A stretch of 63,998 bases of DNA from Brevinema_A sp051647245 (lineage in GTDB: Bacteria; Spirochaetota; Brevinematia; Brevinematales; Brevinemataceae): positions 1 through 63,998 of the forward strand of contig JBOFDS010000010.1 of assembly GCA_051647245.1 (NCBI GenBank), given 5' to 3'. The first letter of the stretch is position 1. Every line of letters begins with the position of its first letter. Positions 59,844-63,998 of this stretch are shown here, one piece after another. The position numbers and the translations under genes are program-made. Under the pieces are notes generated by a model. That model worked only from the letters and a program-made list of their open reading frames with translations, was not told the origin of the DNA and searched no databases.

Positions 59844-59872
59844 ATTATATCAGATTTAGAATTTGAAGTCAA
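59844..59872 (-). promoter_or_regulatory. Promoter of the outer-membrane candidate
   Basis: TTGACT (59872-59867), 17 bp, TATAAT (59849-59844) on the minus strand. Confidence 0.78.
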
Positions 59873-59877
59873 AAATC

Positions 59878-60597
59878 CTAAGCGTCTTGTTTGGTTGGAG
59901 CAATCACCACTTCACGCACACAGACTTCTTGAGGTGCGGAGTAAATAAAGTACGCCGCATCAGCGATGTGCTCAGCATGGAGTCCTTTCCCCATGGTTTT
60001 TTTCCACTCATTGTAACCAGCAACAATTTCAGCATGATTATTATGAGACATTAGTTCTGTTTCTACTACACCTGGTGAGATCAAGGTTACACGAACATTT
60101 GCATGTGAGACTTCTTGCCTGATTGTTTCTGTCATGGCATGCACAGCAAATTTTGTACCACAATAAACCGCATGATTAGGGAAGGTCTTTTTACCAGCGA
60201 TAGAGCTGATATTGATGATAGTTCCTGTATTGCTGTCAACCATCTTTTTCAAAACGAGATGCATCCCATTAAGCACGCCCTTAACATTGACATCGATCAT
60301 TGTTTCCCATTGAAGAGGATCTTGAGTTTCTGGATGTCCGAGGAGCATCACACCGGCATTGTTGATAAGACAATCTACAGGACCAAATTTAGCTTCTGCT
60401 TCTTGAATTGCGTTTCTAAAACCTTCAAGATCCATCACATCTACTTTTTTACAAATGGTATTAGGAAGTTTTAATGCTTCCATATTTTCGACTCTTCTTC
60501 CCAATAGCAACAAAGGATATCCTGCTCCTGAAAACTTTTGAGCAATTGCCACTCCAATACCAGAGCTAGCACCTGTTATAACGACTAATTTTTTCAC
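59878..60597 (-). CDS. Short-chain dehydrogenase/reductase (YdfG-like)
   Basis: A 239-residue classical SDR: cofactor motif TGASSGIG at 8-15, NNAG at about 81-84, the Ser in INISSIAG, and the catalytic Tyr-x-x-x-Lys in VYCGTKFAVHAMTE. An Arg in GRRVENM after the second strand favours NADP. Its closest general type is the serine/3-hydroxy acid dehydrogenase YdfG, but the substrate is unknown. The GTG at 60597 has AAGGGG upstream. Its promoter is a perfect consensus. Confidence 0.88.
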   Translation of the reverse strand: MKKLVVITGASSGIGVAIAQKFSGAGYPLLLLGRRVENMEALKLPNTICKKVDVMDLEGFRNAIQEAEAKFGPVDCLINNAGVMLLGHPETQDPLQWETMIDVNVKGVLNGMHLVLKKMVDSNTGTIINISSIAGKKTFPNHAVYCGTKFAVHAMTETIRQEVSHANVRVTLISPGVVETELMSHNNHAEIVAGYNEWKKTMGKGLHAEHIADAAYFIYSAPQEVCVREVVIAPTKQDA

Positions 60598-60624
60598 TAT
60601 AAACCCCTTATTATTATATAATCA

Positions 60625-60653
60625 ATTATAGGTATGAGCTAGTAAAATGTCAA
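60625..60653 (-). promoter_or_regulatory. Promoter of the SDR gene
   Basis: TTGACA (60653-60648), 17 bp, TATAAT (60630-60625) on the minus strand. Confidence 0.85.
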
Positions 60654-60706
60654 GAAAAAACAAAAAAAACAGAGATCAAATATTGTCTCAATTTAGAAAA
60701 AGAGAC

Positions 60707-60735
60707 TTTACTTTAAATTAAAAAAAAGTTATAAT
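60707..60735 (+). promoter_or_regulatory. Promoter of the surface-glycan cluster
   Basis: TTTACT (60707-60712), 17 bp, TATAAT (60730-60735), 37 bp before the first glycosyltransferase gene. Confidence 0.68.
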
Positions 60736-60772
60736 AAAATGTTAAATTACCCTTTAATAGGAGTTTGTAGAG

Positions 60773-61798
60773 ATGAACAATCCCAATCCGCTTATTTCTA
60801 TCATTATACCTGTGTATAACACTGAATCTTTTTTACAAAAATGTCTTGACAGTGCCGTAAATCAAACATATAAAAATATCGAAATAATTGTTGTAAATGA
60901 TGGATCTTCGGGGAATTGTAAAGAAATCTGCTCACAATATCCTGAGATCAAATATCTATCTCACTCAAAAAACATGGGGCTTTTTGCAGCCCGTGAGACA
61001 GGAGCACGATCCGCAGAGGGTGAGTATATAATCACATTAGATGCTGATGATTGGTTGGAGTTAAATGCTTGTAAACATATTTCTGCTGAAATTAGCCACA
61101 ATCATTCTGATATTATCATGATCGGAAGCAAAAGATTTCTACCAAAAAACACCCTCTATAGGGAAAGTTTTATTGCAGATCAACCTTTGCTAGACTATTT
61201 TACTACAGAAAAAAAAGATACACATTTATTTTTATGGCAACTTGTAGTAAAACGAAATATTCTAATTTCTATTTACGATGATCTTAGCCTATCCCAACGC
61301 TTTATTCTATCAGAAGATGTCCTGCATTTTTACACTATTTTATACTACGCAAAAACTTGGACAACTGTCACTCAACATTGCTATTGTTATAATGAAAGTA
61401 ATCTTAGTGCAACGAGGAAGCGTTTGGATACCGCTACGGCATTAAGAGATCTAAACTATATGTCTATCTTATTTTCAAAGCTTGAAGAGTTCCGTGTTTC
61501 AAAAGATCTACCTGAAGGTATTTTCGAAGCGGTTAAGGAACGTCAATTTAATGATCGTATGCGTGATATGAGCTACTCTTATAGTGATCTAGATGCGGAT
61601 GTCATCCTACCTAAAATTATCGAAATTTTCGGTTACAAAATGATCCAAAAAAGCTTATTTGATATCAATTGCACCCCTTCAATGACAGTCCCTCAAAGAA
61701 AAATGAGCTCATTATTGATTAAATTACAAAATAAAATCCTCCCCGAAGGTTCGTTCTTGTTTAATATCTTACAGTCAATGTGGTGGAAAATGAAATGA
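60773..61798 (+). CDS. Glycosyltransferase family 2
   Basis: A 341-residue GT-A enzyme. The N-terminus is ISIIIPVYNTESFLQKCLDSAVNQTYKNIEIIVVNDGSS, with D-x-D in ITLDADDWLE at about residues 91-94. It would transfer a sugar from a nucleotide donor to a growing surface glycan. The C-terminal half has an acceptor-binding segment I cannot place. It overlaps the next gene by four bases (ATGA). AGGAG precedes the ATG. Confidence 0.92.
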   Translation: MNNPNPLISIIIPVYNTESFLQKCLDSAVNQTYKNIEIIVVNDGSSGNCKEICSQYPEIKYLSHSKNMGLFAARETGARSAEGEYIITLDADDWLELNACKHISAEISHNHSDIIMIGSKRFLPKNTLYRESFIADQPLLDYFTTEKKDTHLFLWQLVVKRNILISIYDDLSLSQRFILSEDVLHFYTILYYAKTWTTVTQHCYCYNESNLSATRKRLDTATALRDLNYMSILFSKLEEFRVSKDLPEGIFEAVKERQFNDRMRDMSYSYSDLDADVILPKIIEIFGYKMIQKSLFDINCTPSMTVPQRKMSSLLIKLQNKILPEGSFLFNILQSMWWKMK

Positions 61799-63015
61799 AA
61801 CAGATAAAAAATGCTATAAAAAAAATATTTCATTTCATAACATTTATGCTTTCAATTACCCTTGGGAAATTGTGGAAAATCGATCACAAAAAAGATATCA
61901 TGATCATCTGTGATCGTTGGAATGAGGCTAGGGATAATGGCTTTGCTTTGTTTGAATACTTACGTAAAAATTATCCGGAAAAACAGATCTACTATATTTT
62001 TGATATACGACAACAGGGTATTGACTATCAGAAAGTAAAAGAGATCGGTAATATTATTGCTTTTAAATCAATCACTATGTATGTCTATTTGTATTACGCA
62101 AAGTACATTGCTTCTTCGCACACTGATATCATGTGGTTTTACAAGCATTTTATTGGAGATCATCTTTGGGCAGAAAAAACCACTTGCTTTCTTCAACATG
62201 GAGTGATTAAGGATAAATTAGGGGAGTATCTAGCACAAAACATAGGTTCCTTTGATCTAATTATATCAGGTTCTGCCTTAGAATATCAATTTCTCTTGAA
62301 TGAAACCGAAGATCTCCACGTAAAACCTATCTATACAGGACTAGCAAGATGGGATAGACACCACCATTCCCCTTATATCAATAACAATCAAATCCTCATC
62401 ATGCCTACATGGAGAACACATCTTGTTTACGATTATGACACACCTATCAATAAACGCTTACAGAATCTAAAAACAACAGATTATTTTCTCAGATGGCAAA
62501 ATCTTCTTAATTCTAAAAAAGTACATTCTCTTCTTGAACAATCAAATATCTCATTTGTATTTTATGCCCACCCAAATCTTTATAACGTTTTTGGGGAAGC
62601 TGTTTTTAGTTCAGATCATCCTATGATTAAGATCGCGAATCCTGATAAAGACGATCTCACAGAGCTTATCTCTAATTCTGCAATGCTCATCACAGATTTT
62701 TCAAGTGTGTTTTGGGAATTTGCATATTTAGAGAGACCAGTGATTTATTATCAATTTGACGAAGCTGATTTTCGTAAAAATCAATACGCTGAAGGTTATT
62801 TCAATTACCGTAGGGATGGATTTGGGCCTGTATTTGTTGATGAAGATGATATTTTAAATTCTTTAGAAAAATATATCGAGAATGAGTTTAAAGTTGAAGA
62901 TAACTATATTCAAAAAACAAAACAACACTTTATTCTTTACGATGATCAAAATTCTGAACGCAACTACCAGGCTATTATAAATTTCAAAAAAGAGAAAACA
63001 TATGAGCAATCCTAA
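61795..63015 (+). CDS. CDP-glycerol glycerophosphotransferase family (TagB/TagF-like)
   Basis: A 406-residue enzyme whose family transfers glycerol or ribitol phosphate from CDP-activated polyols. It has MIICDRWNEARDNGFALFEYL, the conserved TCFLQHGVIKDKL (catalytic His region), ILIMPTWRTHLVY and the C-terminal DFSSVFWEFAYLERPVIYYQFDEADFR block. A short N-terminal basic segment and a hydrophobic stretch (about 18-30) suggest a membrane-associated protein. Starts at ATG 61795, overlapping the previous stop. In a diderm the product might be a phosphopolyol-substituted surface glycan. Confidence 0.88.
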   Translation: MKQIKNAIKKIFHFITFMLSITLGKLWKIDHKKDIMIICDRWNEARDNGFALFEYLRKNYPEKQIYYIFDIRQQGIDYQKVKEIGNIIAFKSITMYVYLYYAKYIASSHTDIMWFYKHFIGDHLWAEKTTCFLQHGVIKDKLGEYLAQNIGSFDLIISGSALEYQFLLNETEDLHVKPIYTGLARWDRHHHSPYINNNQILIMPTWRTHLVYDYDTPINKRLQNLKTTDYFLRWQNLLNSKKVHSLLEQSNISFVFYAHPNLYNVFGEAVFSSDHPMIKIANPDKDDLTELISNSAMLITDFSSVFWEFAYLERPVIYYQFDEADFRKNQYAEGYFNYRRDGFGPVFVDEDDILNSLEKYIENEFKVEDNYIQKTKQHFILYDDQNSERNYQAIINFKKEKTYEQS

Positions 63016-63998
63016 AGTATCCGTCATCATACCCGTCTATAATGTAGAACAATATCTAAGAGAATGTCTAGATAGCGTCGTCAATCAAACCCTCAAAGAT
63101 ATCGAAATCATCATCGTTAACGATTGTTCTCCTGACAATAGTGAACAGATCATCCTCGAATACGCAGAAAAAGACCCTCGTATCGTCTATATTAAACACG
63201 AAACCAATAAACGACAGGGTGGAGCTAGAAATACAGGCATCCGCGTTGCTAAAGGTGAGTGGATTTACTTTATGGACAGTGATGACTATATTGCCTTAAA
63301 TCTATTAGAAAAAATAATCCATAAATGTGAGTCAATTGGGGCTAATTTTGGGTTATTTGGCAGAAAAGATTTTGGTTCAATTTGGGGGGGTAGGGCAACT
63401 ACGATCTTTAAACCATCTCAAAACCTTAATGGTATCATTATCGATGATAAAACATTGATAGATATTTGGGTTGCTATTTGCACACGAATCTTCAAAACAA
63501 AAGACCTTATAGATAACAATCTTTTTTTTGAAGAGAATTTTTTTGCTGAAGACCTCTTATTTAATTATCAGTACATTTCACTAGTTGAGCCTAAGATTGC
63601 TGTTCTCAGTGAACCGCTTTACCATTATCGAAGACACGGACAATCAACAACTGGTCAAATGTCCAAAAACGCTCTCTTTTATCCATTAGCGAGCATGAAA
63701 ATTGTTGAATTTTTAAAGAAAAACAACAAATGGGATCAATACAAAAACACTTTTTTTAAAGACCTACCAACACATATTTATCCAAATTTCTTACTCCTTG
63801 ATCAAAGTTTATTAGCAGATTTTATCAAGAATATTGAATTGTTTTGTGAAGCTGTCAACCCATCAGCTGAAGATATAAAACAGTGCCCCCTCTTAGTCTT
63901 TAAATATCTCGCTCATGCACCCTTAGATTCTAAAAAAGAGATTTTCACGCATATTTTGAACAATCATAAAATAGAAAACGATAAATGGTACCAATTTG
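63002..63998 (+). CDS. Glycosyltransferase family 2, partial at the right edge
   Basis: 332 codons are visible with no stop. The GT-A domain begins KVSVIIPVYNVEQYLRECLDSVVNQTLKDIEIIIVNDCSPDNS, with the metal motif D-S-D-D in FMDSDDY at about 92-95. A later WVAICTRIFKTKDL and LSEPLYHYRRHGQSTTG are typical of capsule and LPS GT2 proteins. The ATG at 63002 lies 14 bp inside the TagF-like gene. A run of seven G (63384-63390) lies in the reading frame. Confidence 0.9.
   Translation, partial: MSNPKVSVIIPVYNVEQYLRECLDSVVNQTLKDIEIIIVNDCSPDNSEQIILEYAEKDPRIVYIKHETNKRQGGARNTGIRVAKGEWIYFMDSDDYIALNLLEKIIHKCESIGANFGLFGRKDFGSIWGGRATTIFKPSQNLNGIIIDDKTLIDIWVAICTRIFKTKDLIDNNLFFEENFFAEDLLFNYQYISLVEPKIAVLSEPLYHYRRHGQSTTGQMSKNALFYPLASMKIVEFLKKNNKWDQYKNTFFKDLPTHIYPNFLLLDQSLLADFIKNIELFCEAVNPSAEDIKQCPLLVFKYLAHAPLDSKKEIFTHILNNHKIENDKWYQF
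63384..63390 (+). repeat. Seven-G homopolymer inside the glycosyltransferase gene
   Basis: GGGGGGG in an AT-rich coding region of a surface-glycan transferase gene. Such tracts slip during replication in phase-variable genes, but seven bases is short. Confidence 0.6.

Overview
The window is AT-rich bacterial chromosome packed with genes on both strands, with no phage, insertion sequence, integron or CRISPR. It belongs to a diderm: it has LptB, LptA-like and LptC-like lipopolysaccharide export proteins, a periplasmic SurA-like chaperone, a beta-barrel outer-membrane candidate, and several lipoproteins and signal peptides. A FliD-like filament cap protein that carries an apparent signal peptide, the low G+C, the parasite-like nutrition (nicotinamide salvage, PTS sugars, polyamine and amino-acid uptake) and an H2O-forming NADH oxidase fit a host-associated spirochaete of the Brevinema/Brachyspira kind. 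That placement is inference: no 16S gene is present.

Layout. 1-3335 (minus): rimP-nusA-infB, with infB cut by the window edge, behind an aldo/keto reductase. 3368-7086 (minus): fliD-like gene, an unknown gene, rpiB and two rhodaneses. 7192-12309 (plus): a GH57 protein, then a Wzm/Wzt-type polysaccharide exporter with an FAD oxidoreductase between permease and ATPase. 12316-15550: nadV (minus) and a six-LysM protein with a degenerate M23 domain (plus). 15564-20768 (plus): RNase P RNA, a His-rich small protein, gltX, prfB with its +1 frameshift, galU and an acetyltransferase. 21586-27073 (plus): ctp-accD-lptB, then a polar amino-acid ABC importer. 27082-33431 (minus): ispD/tarI-like, neuA-like, trmB-like regulator, lptA-like, lptC-like, tRNA-Glu, tig and a secreted protein.

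33562-37332 (plus): pcrA/uvrD and a Wzx-like flippase. 37343-40738 (minus): patatin phospholipase and PBP1A. 40904-41515 (plus): SurA-like protein. 41530-48645 (minus): recX, gpsA, a membrane protein, scpB, scpA, plsC, xseB, miaA, rpoZ and nox. 48775-52283 (minus): metK, a potD-like gene, speE and speD as one operon behind a leader of about 310 nt, divergent from an XRE-cupin regulator. 53386-57753 (plus): nagE-like PTS, then fruK-fruA. 57806-60597: fluC-hxlR (minus) divergent from a VOC-fold gene, then an outer-membrane protein and an SDR (minus). 60773-63998 (plus): a surface-glycan cluster of GT2, TagB/TagF-like and GT2 proteins, the last running off the edge.

How the parts work together. 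Envelope building dominates: polysaccharide export and flipping, LPS transport, sugar activation (galU, neuA-like, ispD/tarI-like), glycosyltransferases, PBP1A and a LysM division-type protein. The polyamine operon makes SAM, decarboxylates it and transfers aminopropyl groups, and its binding protein suggests polyamine import. Promoters are strikingly regular: most intergenic starts have a TTGACA-like box, exactly 17 bp, then a TATAAT-like box. Most operons end in short hairpins with a T-run, several of them shared by convergent genes.

Most worth a second look: the polyamine leader with its 16-bp direct repeats, the FliD-like protein with a Sec-type signal peptide, the FAD enzyme embedded in the exporter operon, the predicted leaderless secreted-protein mRNA, and the IF-2 N-terminal tandem repeat. 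I did not find a clear candidate for a wholly new system.
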